The translations under genes were made by a program, and so were the position numbers. Shown here one piece after another: positions 1 to 10,800 of a DNA stretch of 64,000 bases. Origin of the DNA: Myrmaecium sp. VS I D KN 1 (lineage: Eukaryota; Ascomycota; Dothideomycetes; Valsariales; Valsariaceae); NCBI GenBank assembly GCA_019775845.1, contig JADQAV010000026.1:248001-312000 (forward strand). Direction: 5' to 3'. A model generated the notes under the pieces. The model was not told the DNA's origin. It worked only from the letters and a program-made list of their open reading frames with translations, and did not search any database. The number at the start of each line of letters is the position of its first letter. The first letter of the stretch is position 1.

Positions 1-89
1 CTAGGTATAGTAGAGGGGCAATACACGAACCCATGGGCTTATCTACAGAATCAATACCTTATCTGAATCCGGACGTCCCTCAGCCTGGT

Positions 90-98
90 TATAAAAAG
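90..98 (+). promoter_or_regulatory. TATA-like box of the amine oxidase gene
   Basis: The sequence TATAAAAAG lies about 80 bases upstream of the chosen ATG at 172, a plausible distance for a fungal core promoter. Bases 1-171 hold no other feature that I can support. Confidence 0.45.
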
Positions 99-171
99 GT
101 AGTAGTTTCCTCACAGTGACTTGATATGCTCGGTGACCCCCCGAATTTCACCTTATATTGCACCAATCACA

Positions 172-2547
172 ATGTCTGCCCAGCCTGTCACTGCTACTCA
201 GCCTCGTTCAGCCTCTTCGGCGACCTTGGAGGCACATCCACTTGCACCTCTGAACGCCTCTGAAATTGTTGCTGCTGCTGACCTGGTGAGAAGCATCTGG
301 CCTGCTCATACCGACATACACTACAAGGGGATCACTCTGGAAGAGCCTCCGAAAGCCGAGGCAGTGCCGTACTTCGAAGCAGAAAACCATGGCAGACCAA
401 GGCCGACTATCGCACGGAGGGCTTTCGTAACTTATTACATCCGCAACACCGTGAGTCATTGAACATTGTGAGAAGCAGGTTGCACTAAGCCTTCGGCGAT
501 TAATTGTATGCCCAGGACAAATTCCACGAGGCTATTGTCAACCTCTCAACTGCAGAAGTTGAGACAAACCTGCGTCTGGGGCCGAACGTCCATGCGAGTG
601 TTGATGGTACAGAAGTACTCGCGGTCGAACGAGCTGCCCTGGAAGATGACGCTGTCAAAGCAGAGCTCGAAAAGCTCCGGCTACCAAAGGATACGGTAGT
701 GGTGGTCGATCCATGGATATATGGTAAGTATTGCGAGAACCTCAAGGCAAGCCTCCATTGACGACGGGCCGTTCCAAAAGGTTCTGATGGTGTCAACGAC
801 GATGAACGGATGTACCAATGCTTCATGTACATCAGGGATCCCAACAATCCTGCTGAAGCAGACTCGAACCATTACGCCCTTCCCATTCCGATATCACCAG
901 TGATCCAGGCGCCGACTATGAAGGTAATCCGAGTGGATGTGTTGCCAACCGGACCCGATGAGACGATTAAACCCCTTGGCCCTTACAAGCTGCAACCGCC
1001 AAATGAGTACATACCGGAAGCGCAGAACCTGAGAACCGATCTCAAGCCGCTCAATGTGGTTCAACCGGAGGGCGCCAGTTTCAAGGTCACTCAAGAAGGA
1101 ACGTCGGCAGTGTTGGAGTGGCAGAAGTGGTCATTCAGAGTGGGATTCAACCAAAGGGAAGGAATGGTGCTTTATAATGTAAGTTGTTCATATATTCCCA
1201 TGCCAGGCTTTGGAAACCGATGTCTTCCGACGAACCTCTAACATCTGTTAGGTCAGGTACGATGGACGAAGCTTGTTCTACAGACTGTCCTTGTCTGATA
1301 TGAATATTCCGTATGCGGACCCTCGCCACCCTTACCATAAAAAGTCCGCGTTTGACCTCGGAGATGCTGGGGCTGGCATCATGGCAAATAACCTGAAGCT
1401 CGGTTGCGACTGCCTAGGCTCGATATATTATCTGAGTTCCATTCTTTCCGATGACAATGGCGGGCCCATGCCCATGGAGAATGTTGTATGCATTCACGAA
1501 CAGGACGCTGGAATCGGCTGGAAGCACACGAATTACCGAACAGGAAGGGCTGCATTGGTTCGTAACCGAGAACTGGTGTTGCAATCGATCATCACGGTAT
1601 CCAACTACGAGTATATCCTCAACTTCATCTTCAACCAGGCCGGCGAGCTTGATTACGAAGTTCGCGCAACCGGCATACTCAGCACTCAGCCTGTGGATGA
1701 AGGTGTTGACGTTCCCTTTGGAACCGTCGTACACCCAGGCGTCCTGGCAGTACACCATCAGCATATCTTTTCATTGAGAATAGACCCGGCGATTGATGGG
1801 TACAAGAATCGCATCGTCTACGATGAAGCTCTGGCGATGCCACGCTCTGAGAAGAATCCGCATGGAACTGGTTACTTCGTCAAGGAAACGGTGATTGAGG
1901 AATCCGGAGGCTACGACACGAATTTCGAGAACAATCGCGTATTCAAAATCCAGAATACGGCAGTCCGGAACCCTGTCAATGGCAAACCAGTGGCTTACAA
2001 GATCATGGCGCCTCCTTTCCAGAAGATCCTCAGCGACAAAGACAGCTTCAACTACAAGCGCGCTGAGTTTTCTGATCACAACGTATACGTAAGAAAATCC
2101 ATTGCAACTGCTCTTCCTTTATCGCCTCTTATGCGAGTGGCCTTCGACTACCCTTACTGACAGGCATACTAGGTGACTAAGTATCGTGACGGAGAACTCT
2201 TCGCTGGTGGTAAATATACCAACCAGTCAAGGGGAGGTACAGGCGTTCGATCTTGGGCTGATCGCAAGGACCCTGTCAAGGATGAGGACATCGTTGTTTT
2301 TGTCCAGTTTGGAATTAACCACATTCCGAGGGTCGAAGATTTCCCCGTCATGCCTTGCGAGATACTGAGAGTCATGCTGAAGCCGGTCAATTTCTTTGAC
2401 AAGAACCCAGCCCTGGATGTTCCTCCCAGTGAACAACGGTTTAACAAGAGCGTTCAGCTCAGCGAAGCTCATCATCAGCCAGCTACGGAGGCCAAAGTGA
2501 AAGGCGATGGGACGATAGGGGAGGCGTGTTGCCCGAGCAAGGTCTAG
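172..2547 (+). CDS. Copper amine oxidase (primary-amine oxidase)
   Basis: This enzyme oxidises primary amines to aldehyde, ammonia and H2O2 with a copper-topaquinone centre, letting fungi use amines as nitrogen source. I read five exons: 172-450, 516-723, 781-1178, 1252-2088 and 2173-2547. The frame stays continuous and gives about 698 aa, close to the usual fungal size. The topaquinone precursor motif T-V-S-N-Y-E is present with the Tyr near residue 414. The copper ligands are H464 and H466 (HQH) and H624 (in GINHIPR). The likely catalytic Asp is D330 in AFDLGDAGAG, 84 residues before the Tyr, similar to the spacing in the family. The ATG at 172 was chosen because MSAQPVTATQ begins the conserved N-terminal region. 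Many fungal relatives are peroxisomal; this one ends in SKV, which is not a canonical PTS1. Confidence 0.93.
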
Positions 2548-2762
2548 ATATATACAGTAATAACGAGAAGCGTACATATTGCACTATGATTATCTCAGCC
2601 ATCTAGATAAAATGAGGTTAGTCTCTTTGACAAAATGCCCAATTCATCCATATCAAATACTGCAGCGTATGGCCCATAAAGTTCGCGAAGAGATCATCCT
2701 CGTCGACGGACTTATAGCATGCAACGTTGCTTCGAACCAGGGGCTTTGATTAGGTACATAGT

Positions 2763-2770
2763 AGGTACCT
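2763..2770. repeat. AGGTACCT palindrome within GTAGGTACC-rich tract
   Basis: Bases 2751-2787 are built from overlapping TAGGTAC and GTACCTAG-like words around a perfect AGGTACCT palindrome. A longer form, TAGGTACCTA, recurs at 42173-42182 in another non-coding region. Such words are common in ascomycete intergenic DNA as far as I know; no function is assigned. Confidence 0.5.
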
Positions 2771-2793
2771 AGTACCTTAGTAGGTCGGGCTAT

Positions 2794-2823
2794 GGCGGAG
2801 CGGAGGACAAGCGCCGCTCCGCC
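2794..2823. repeat. Perfect 10-bp inverted repeat upstream of CstF-64
   Basis: GGCGGAGCGG (2794-2803) is followed after ten bases by its exact reverse complement CCGCTCCGCC (2814-2823). It lies 131 bases before the ATG at 2955, so it could be a hairpin in a 5' leader or a dimeric protein site. Both are inference. Confidence 0.6.
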
Positions 2824-2954
2824 AAGTCATGCCAAGAAACGGCCGCATCTCCGCTGAGGGCAACCTATGCTCTGACGCCAGCCGAAGCTTCTTCATCTCA
2901 AACCAAACCCAACGTCAACACTTTCGAGAGGTCAACCTCCTTATCCTGCTCACA

Positions 2955-3986
2955 ATGCCGCCCAAAGAGAAGGCTGGGAAGGTCATCTTCATAGGCAATA
3001 TTCCATATGGTATGGCGACTGCGCTGATACAAAGACGACCTAACATTCGCGTTACTGACCGACTGTTCTTTGATGCAGGGGTCTCCGAGGAGATGATTAT
3101 CGACATATTCTCGCGCGTTGGACAGGTCGTAAGCTTCAGACTCGTCTCTGATAAGGATACTGGCCGACCCAAGGGCTATGGCTTCGCCGAGTATACCGAT
3201 CATGATTCTGCTGCTTCTGCCGTCCGCAACCTGAACGATCACGAGTTGATGGGCCGACGCCTTAGAGTGGATTGGAGTAATGACAATGGCTCTGGGGAGA
3301 ACGTGGGGGACAGCGCGCTCACGGGCTTCAATGCGACGATACCACAGTTTCAACAACAATTCCAACAGTTCTCCCAGATGCATAACCCATCGGATGCCAT
3401 GTCACAATCTGCACAAGCAAGCTCCACATTGCCGCCTCTGCCGCCAGGAGTGGATCTGAAGCCAGGACTCACTGCTCCTGACGCCATCTCTCAAACTCTT
3501 ACCGCGCTTCCAGCCCCTCAACTGCTCGACATCATTTCCCAAATGAAGGGCCTGGCTATGCAAGATCCAGCGAAGGCGACAGAGCTGTTTCGCGGTGCGC
3601 CGCAGCTGGCTTATGCGATATTCCAGGCTCTCCTCCTTCTCGGACTAGTCGATACCAATGTCCTCGCGAGCGTTATAGATACCACTGCGAGTGCTCCACC
3701 GCCCCAACAACCGTCCATGCCAGTCCCGCCGATGGCGCAACAATACCCTGGATACCCTACAATGCAGCAGCCAGGAATGAATGTACCCACTCCTCCCGTC
3801 CAGGCGCAAGCATATGCGCCGCCTCCTCAAGTGTCCACCGCGCCACAGGCAGCACAGACACCGGATAGACAGCAGCTGATACAGACCGTGTTGGCCTTGT
3901 CACAACAACAGATTGATGCGCTGCCACCGGACCAGAGAAACCAGATACTGGCGTTGAAGCAGCAGATAGTGGCCGGCGTTTTTTAA
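2955..3986 (+). CDS. RNA15: Cleavage stimulation factor 64 kDa subunit (Rna15/CstF-64)
   Basis: This nuclear protein binds U/GU-rich RNA near poly(A) sites as part of the cleavage and polyadenylation machinery (CF IA in yeast, CstF in animals). I read two exons, 2955-3009 and 3079-3986, giving about 320 aa. The RRM begins almost at the N-terminus with RNP2 (VIFIGNIPYG) and has RNP1 as KGYGFAEY. A CstF hinge follows (ALPAPQLLDIISQMK to LLLLGLVD), then a Pro/Gln-rich linker. The C-terminal helical domain (VLALSQQQIDALPPDQRNQI) matches the Pcf11/symplekin-binding end of the family. The intron is 69 bases, a multiple of three, and has no stop codon, so it can look like coding sequence; its GT/AG ends and position inside the RRM show that it must be removed. 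Confidence 0.95.
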   Translation: MPPKEKAGKVIFIGNIPYGMATALIQRRPNIRVTDRLFFDAGVSEEMIIDIFSRVGQVVSFRLVSDKDTGRPKGYGFAEYTDHDSAASAVRNLNDHELMGRRLRVDWSNDNGSGENVGDSALTGFNATIPQFQQQFQQFSQMHNPSDAMSQSAQASSTLPPLPPGVDLKPGLTAPDAISQTLTALPAPQLLDIISQMKGLAMQDPAKATELFRGAPQLAYAIFQALLLLGLVDTNVLASVIDTTASAPPPQQPSMPVPPMAQQYPGYPTMQQPGMNVPTPPVQAQAYAPPPQVSTAPQAAQTPDRQQLIQTVLALSQQQIDALPPDQRNQILALKQQIVAGVF

Positions 3987-4894
3987 ACAGCACAACTTCC
4001 TTGTGGGGCAATTGCTTCCCCAGGGTCTGTCGGGAATTCTTCACTCGCAGGGCATGGCGTTCTGGAACAGACAGGGATATTGTACTTTAATAAACTTTAA
4101 CGAACGGAAATATTTCAAACCTGGATAGCAAGTATGAGCCATGATATGTATTGGGGGAAGTTGGGTTTTTGGGAATGAATCTCTGGGTTTATCAAAGCCT
4201 CCCGGACTTGGAGCTTGTTCGGCGCCGCCCGGGCGGCTAAGGCTGCCGGGTGTGGAGACAAGCGCATGCCGGGGCATGTCAGGGTACGGTACTGCCGGCA
4301 GTAAAACGGCCGCCGAACACCTTTTCCCTGGCTGCAAGCAAAACTTATCATTTACAATATCGCAATGTATCAGCACAGTGACATTTTGTTGCCTAGAATA
4401 TCCTAGCCTCAGGCCAGGGCCGCAATGTGACCGCGCTCTCGCGGCTGGCTGACTCGCCGGCAGATGCTGCCAGTCCCGCTGCGGATCCCGGATCTCGATA
4501 TTGCGAGTGGCTGGGGGCGCAAGTGCCATGATCGACGGGCATGGGTTGCATCTCAGCTGCAGCGGCGGCACCTCCACCGAAACAGAACACAGGCCTCTCT
4601 TCTGATTGCCCGCCGCTCTCGCCCACTTCTCGACTTTCGGGAAGTCAGAGCTCCTTGCTTCTTCATCTTCGCGCTTTGTTCGCGGAACGTCGACGACCAT
4701 CGTCCATCTGCTTGTACTATATCATGACTTACGATTTGATGACTTTGAGCTTCCTGGATACCCAAACCGCTTGAACGACTTCTTTCTGTGACACCGAGTC
4801 TTCCTATCTGCCGTTTCACGCTCGAACCAACCGCTGCGCATCCCCTCTATTGAAGCTGACGCCTCCGATCCGGTAGCTACATGATATAGCTACC
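3987..4894. other. Intergenic region between CstF-64 and leashin, 908 bases
   Basis: A TTTAATAAAC element near 4087 may serve as the CstF-64 polyadenylation signal. Three perfect 14-bp palindromes sit between 4224 and 4303. The remainder is probably leashin promoter and 5' leader. A 219-codon open frame on the minus strand (4041-4700) resembles no protein that I know and I do not call it. Confidence 0.6.
4224..4303. promoter_or_regulatory. Cluster of three perfect 14-bp palindromes
   Basis: GCCGCCCGGGCGGC (4224-4237), CATGCCGGGGCATG (4265-4278; arms CATGCC/GGCATG around GG) and TACTGCCGGCAGTA (4290-4303) lie within 80 bases. The first and third are fully self-complementary; the second has 6-bp arms. 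All carry CCG/CGG half-sites of the kind that dimeric Zn2Cys6 regulators bind. They lie about 600 bases upstream of the leashin ATG. Function is inferred. Confidence 0.45.
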
Positions 4895-7800
4895 ATGTGG
4901 ACGAGGCTGACCGGCAAGAGCGATAGCTCTGCCAAACGTACCGGTCGCCGCAAAGAACCCCCTTCTACGCGCCGGGACGCGGGATCGGGTGCCTCGTCTT
5001 CGGGCCGTCGTCCCCCTCCTAGCGGTGACATATCCCACAGCTCATCTCCAACTACGGGCCCCGCCATGGTCGCTTCGAGCTACGCGACATACGGAAGCTC
5101 TCAGAGACGCGCTGACGCCATGTCCGACGGAACTTCTGGGCTGATCAGCGGCGTCGAAGAAAGATTTCCGCCGATGGAGGACGATGGTCGCTCAGTGGAC
5201 TCTTCGCGTTCCGATCGTCGCCGCGTCCATCCCCCTATTCGCTACGGCAAAGAAGGCGTGAAAGATTATTCGCGAATTCAGAACGGAAGCCGCAGCCGCG
5301 GTGACAAGAACCGGGGCGAGACCACACAGAACGAGAAGCGAGGAACTTCAGCCACTCCGGTTTATAGCGAACGTCCCAGGTACGATCATGACTATATCCA
5401 AGGACGTACATCAACATCGAGAGCTGTAGGGGCTGTAGTGGATGCAGGTAGACCTGCCAGCAGCCGGGCTAGCATCCCTGCTTTGTCGTCAGCTCCAAGC
5501 CGCGATAGAGCGCCGGCGGACTACCCAGTTCCCCAACGATCTTATAGCATGTCGACACATGTGCCTAGCCAGTTTTCAGGCCAACCTCCAGCTCAAACTG
5601 GCGTACCTTTCCCATATGGACAGCCCTCCGTTGACAGGCCATTCGGCGCGGCTGCTGAGTTTTATGGGGACCAGGGCGAGTCGGTTCTATCGCAACCTGG
5701 TGTTAGGCCTGTAGCCCCCCTGATCAACGCTCAGCCTCATCTTATGACCCCTTCCACGACCGCGAATCCACCACCTGAAACAGGTAATGGTGCCGCAGCC
5801 GAATTCTATGCGGACGACTCGCAAAACCAGTCGATACCGCCGAAGCCGCCTAGGCCTTTTACTTCGCCTGGGACGTTTGCTGACGAAGCTGTGCCGATGA
5901 AACCACCGAGGCCGGCTCTATACCACTCTGATATCAGCGCATCCAACCCTGCTTCTGTGCACGCAAACGGCCAAACCCTTTCACTCAACCACCAAGTAGC
6001 GCACATGGAAGGACTCGCTGAGAACAGCGCAGTACAGCAGGCTTTCAATGCATCCGTCTATGCTAATAGCTCAGGCTTACCTTCTAGCGGACACATGCAT
6101 GGTCATTCTGCGTCCGCACCTGCGGTACCTACTTTAGGAACACACACGTCATCCACCTATGCAGACCCTGCGAAGCCCGGTATGTACTCTCCCTTGCCAC
6201 CGAAGCCCAATGCTGGATTCTCTACAGCTGCGGCGTGCAGCTCGGCAGCCCAGGAATATGGGGCTCACCACAGTCCTCCTCACCACCACACCTCCGTTCC
6301 TACTGGGGCCTATCATGGAAGCCTTCAAGCTTCAGGCCAATCTGCATATTCATCTCCAGGTGCTATGGCTTTCGCTCATCAGCATCGTGGACCTCTGAGT
6401 CGGTTTGTGGAGTGGTGGAAGGATTACGAAGACATCCGAAAGATGGAAGAATACACAGAGTACATTGGAGTCTGCCGAGACTGTTTCGATCCATCCACGA
6501 ACCCGGGCGATGGCCCACGCCGACATCAATATTCACGTCGCCGCTCTGATGAAAGGCTGCGTCGAGGCAGAGTGGACAAGGAGTCTCGCTACTCCTCTTC
6601 TGACAATGAAGGAAAGCATAGGCGTAAAGCAGGCAACGGCATTACGGCTAGCATCGCTGGCATTGGCCTGGCGAAAGTTGGCAAAGCTCTGTTCACCCAG
6701 CGGAACGACTTCCAAGACACTTACAGTGTCAGGTCTGGTCATTCGTACCGTTCTTCACAAAGCTCTAGCCACGTCCGACGCAGCCACAATCGTTCTACGG
6801 AACAAGTGATCGACGTCCGCCACAGGACTACTCAGAGCAGGACTCATAAAGAGAAGGTCGACCGCTTCAACGGAAGCGGTATTGGTCATGGGGTCTCAAG
6901 GGCCAAATCCCGCTCACGTTCAACTTCCGGGAGTAGTAAAGGCAGTGTTGCGCTGGATGCCATATCTGACACTTTCGCTCCTCCATCACCACCGAGCCAT
7001 CGTAGGCATACGCGAAGGCCAGAGCAGCAGGCCGTGTATGGAGGCTCTTACAGTCACGGAAAACGCCAAAGCGCCGAGGACACCTTGCGGGTGCACCGTA
7101 ATTCTCAACACTCGCTCAGCTCTGCTGATTCCAACGCTACTCCATCGTCACCAGTAAAGGCGCCAAGTGGGTTTTTCTCAGGCTTTTTTGGTAACACTGA
7201 AACCCAGAAACGGGCGTATAAGCGTCCCAGGTCCCCTCCCAAGCGACGCAGGGGTTTCTTTAGCTTCGGAAGTTCCTCGTCGTCAGACGGGCTTGCTTAT
7301 GGGAGTGACTACATCGAAAAGCGAGAGATCTCTAAAGCAAGACGTAAGACGTCGGACGAGAAACTCGAGGAGACTCTGAAAGCCCTCAGCGCCACAGCAG
7401 GTGCTATAGCCGCCGTTCAAAGTAATCGAAACAACCGCAGGAAGAATAACCATCGCCGTGCTCTTGGACGAACCAAGAAAAAAGGCAAGCGACCGGTGTC
7501 AATGGTTGGGTCGTGGCAATCGTCCTCAGCTTCGTCGGAAGACGGCTGGGAGTCCGCTTCCGAAGCGGAAAGCTCTTCCCATTCGTCTAGCGTCGATTCT
7601 GCTCTTGCTTTTGGCGACTTCGTCTTTGAGGACAAACCGCGAAGTCGCCCGGGATCTGTTATTTCGAATGAATCAGCGGGGACCAGTAAATGGAGTTGGC
7701 GATGGGGAAATGGCAAGAAGAAATCGGCTCCCTCTCCGGCTCCCTCTCCGGCTCCCTCTCGGCAACACGAGCCCGTGGAAGGTAGCTTATATGCCGGCTC

Positions 7801-10800
7801 CTCTACCGCGACCGGCACCGGCCATGCTGCAAGTACAGTCTTTACTGGCCATGCTGAAAGCTCTGTGAGCAGCGCTACCAGCATACCTACTCTCCAAACC
7901 GTCTATCCCAAGGCAACTGCTGATCCTGCTTACATGGACGTCACTAGGCGGTCTTCTTCCGGCCATGTCCACCCCATTGTCACCTCGCGTCTGGAGAGCA
8001 TACCTTTGCGGCAGCCGCGGCCTATAACGCCAGTTCCGGAAGCCGTATATAACAGCGGAATGCAATCTCAATCTCCTACTGCGATCTCCTCCGCCCCTCC
8101 TAGATTCCCCGATTCCCAGTCCAGTGCCTTTGGGAGATCCCCGGTGCCAGCTGCTTCGACCGTCGAGGAGAGTCGCCGAAGCAAAGTACTCTCCAGTGCA
8201 TTCTCTTGGCATACTTCATATTCATCCATCAATCACAAGGAAGATATTGCATCAGGCGATGCCGCCGAACTACGGTTGAGAGACACCGAGAAGCGCCGCG
8301 ATACGGTCAGCTGTCCGCCTGGTGTTCGTTTCGAACTCACGGAAGATCAGGTGAAGAAGGAGCGACGCCGGGATCAACTGAACAGGGCAAAGCGAGACAG
8401 CTTAACGCGGAGTGGGAGGCTTGATGCTTCTTTGCCATACGAAGACCAGGGGACTCAAGCTCGGCGAGGGGCACAGTCCAAGGACCATCTTGACTACGGA
8501 GCCTTCGGAAAGGAGAATGTCGCCGTAGTAGGCGATACCACTTCGTCTGAAGCCACGGCAAAAGATGAGGCGAAACGTTTACGATTGGCATACAAAGCAG
8601 CACCAGCCAAAAGGGAACAGCTTGAGCGCGAGATTATGGAGATAAAAATGAAAGAAGACGAAGTGCAGAAGGCTTTTTCGAGCGGAGTACGAAATGAACC
8701 AGCCTCCGTGAAAGAAAACCCCATGCCAACTTCTGAAACCCATCAATCGCCCTCCAGTTCGCATGTACCGAATAACGAGCGCAGCACACCTGATGGCGCC
8801 GGCCGTCGCTCCTCAGAGGCGGTATCCAATATTGCCCGCAGAGCTTCTAACAGAATCCTTGAGGACCTCAAGAAAGAATATGAGGATCCAGCGGATGTTT
8901 TCGAAGACTTCGAGCGGAGATACACGGAACGCCCAGTTTCTGCAGCCGACATATCCGCGCCTCCGGAGCTTCTCGACAAGTCCGCTGGCCCGCCACCGAT
9001 TGATGTCGATGCTGGCACTCGCGTGCATGTATACAATGCCCACGCGATAGAAACCAGGGAACCTCCCAGGATGCCACCTTATCCCCCAGATTACTCCTTC
9101 ATCGTAGCGAAGGATGTGCCGCATAGTGCACGTATGGCACCGCCTTATCCCGTTCCAGAAATCAATCTGATCAAGCCTACTCCACCGGCCAGTTATGCTG
9201 GCTCGATTGTCGGGCGTTCAGCGTCAGCTTCCCCTTTGGCGACCGCGACCCAGGAAGTCAAGGATGAGAAAGAGGGGGAGGAAATCCCCCAGAAAGAGGC
9301 CAAAGTTAGCTGGGGCGAGCCACAAACCTTTCAGTATGAGATCATGACACCTGAGTCCAGCCACGATCATAATTCACCGGACCGGGAGTACTCAGGCCAT
9401 GAAACTATGGCGCCTGGATCGCCATCGAGGAATGAAGAAGAGGCTACCCCCAATACTCTGTCCGTAACGGAATCTCCAAAACAGGAGCCCTTTTCCACAG
9501 GGTCCTTTACTCCTGCTTTAGAAACCGACGAACAACGCGCGGAAGACGAGATAATTGGCCATATCCCAACAGATGGAGAAAAAGTTTACGAGGCCCACTC
9601 GCCAGAGGTGGAGCCGGTGGTCATAGAGCCAGGACCTACATTTTCATTTCGACGTCGCCCGATGTTCTATCGCTCTCCTTATTGCGAAACCGTCTCTGAT
9701 CTGACATTTGAGGACGATGACATTGTCCCAGGCAACTCACATGGCTTCGTAGAAGGTGAGATCGTCGAGTCTCCGGTTACTGTCTCTAGTTTGGATGTCC
9801 TTGAGGACCTGCCAGCGACTACTGATATGCCCGGGAGCTTCATCGAGTCCGAGACCCCCACTCCGAACGTGCAGGAGAAGCCTGATGCTACCGCTCCGCT
9901 GAGTAGAGCCGCAGATGGCAGACGTGAAACTAGGCAAGGATCTGATACCTCGGCCTCGGATTCTGTGGGTCCGAACGCCCCATGGCGCTTGCATAAGAGT
10001 AGAAAAAGCTTTGGCAAACAGAGCTCTGGTCGTGAGCATGTCGGTGGCACCCCAAAATCATCATCTGCCACTTCCGGTACCAGCTCAAATACCGGCCGGG
10101 TCATGCCGCTCAGAGAGGACAACGACTCGACTGCCTCAGAGGTCCCCATCCGGAACAGTGACGATGGTGACAGACCTCCAAATGGTGATCGGGATTCGAA
10201 GACCAGACCAGAAGTGGCAGAGCCCCAGCGAAAATATGTTCATATGGATCCTCGTCCGGATCCAGTAGGCAAGGCGAACTCCACCAACCGGGATGATAAT
10301 GTTCATGCACCGTTAGGTCTCGAAAGTGACCAAGGCAAGAAGACGGAGGCTGCATCTGAGAAAGCTTTTGCGATACCAGACCTATCAAGTCTGGACAAGG
10401 ACGGCCTTTCATCCACTACCACCAAGCCCGAAAAGAGCCGCACAAGCGTAGGCATACCAGATGTCCAAACGCATTTCAACGATCCTGGTAGAGAGACAGG
10501 GCAACGTACCGGCAGCCACAGTGCTCGAAGGTCTAGGGACCCTTTTGAGCGTAGCTGGAGCGAAACACGAGACGACTTCAAGATACCGTTTGTCGAGTCA
10601 CCCAACTCTGAAGACGAGAGCCGCCCGTTTCGATCTAAACGCAGGGTGAGTGAAGCGAGCATGGAGAATGGTCATCATGTGCGTTCTCACAGCGTACAAA
10701 GGGGGAAACCCCGAAGGTATTCTCTCAGTGATGCATATGATGAGACTCCGTCAACTGCTTCCCAAGATCGTTTGCCAGAGAGATCCGAGCGTCAACGGCA

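Larger units (their letters stand above)
2548..2954. other. Intergenic region, 407 bases
   Basis: This stretch holds the 3' flank of the amine oxidase and the upstream region of the CstF-64 gene. It contains an AGGTACCT palindrome near 2763 and a perfect 10-bp inverted repeat at 2794-2823, listed separately. I see no gene. Confidence 0.7.

Noticed and set aside
4041-4700. 219-codon minus-strand open frame between CstF-64 and leashin
   Set aside because: No domain, high Arg/Pro/Cys content typical of chance frames in GC-rich DNA, and it overlaps the palindrome cluster and the leashin leader.
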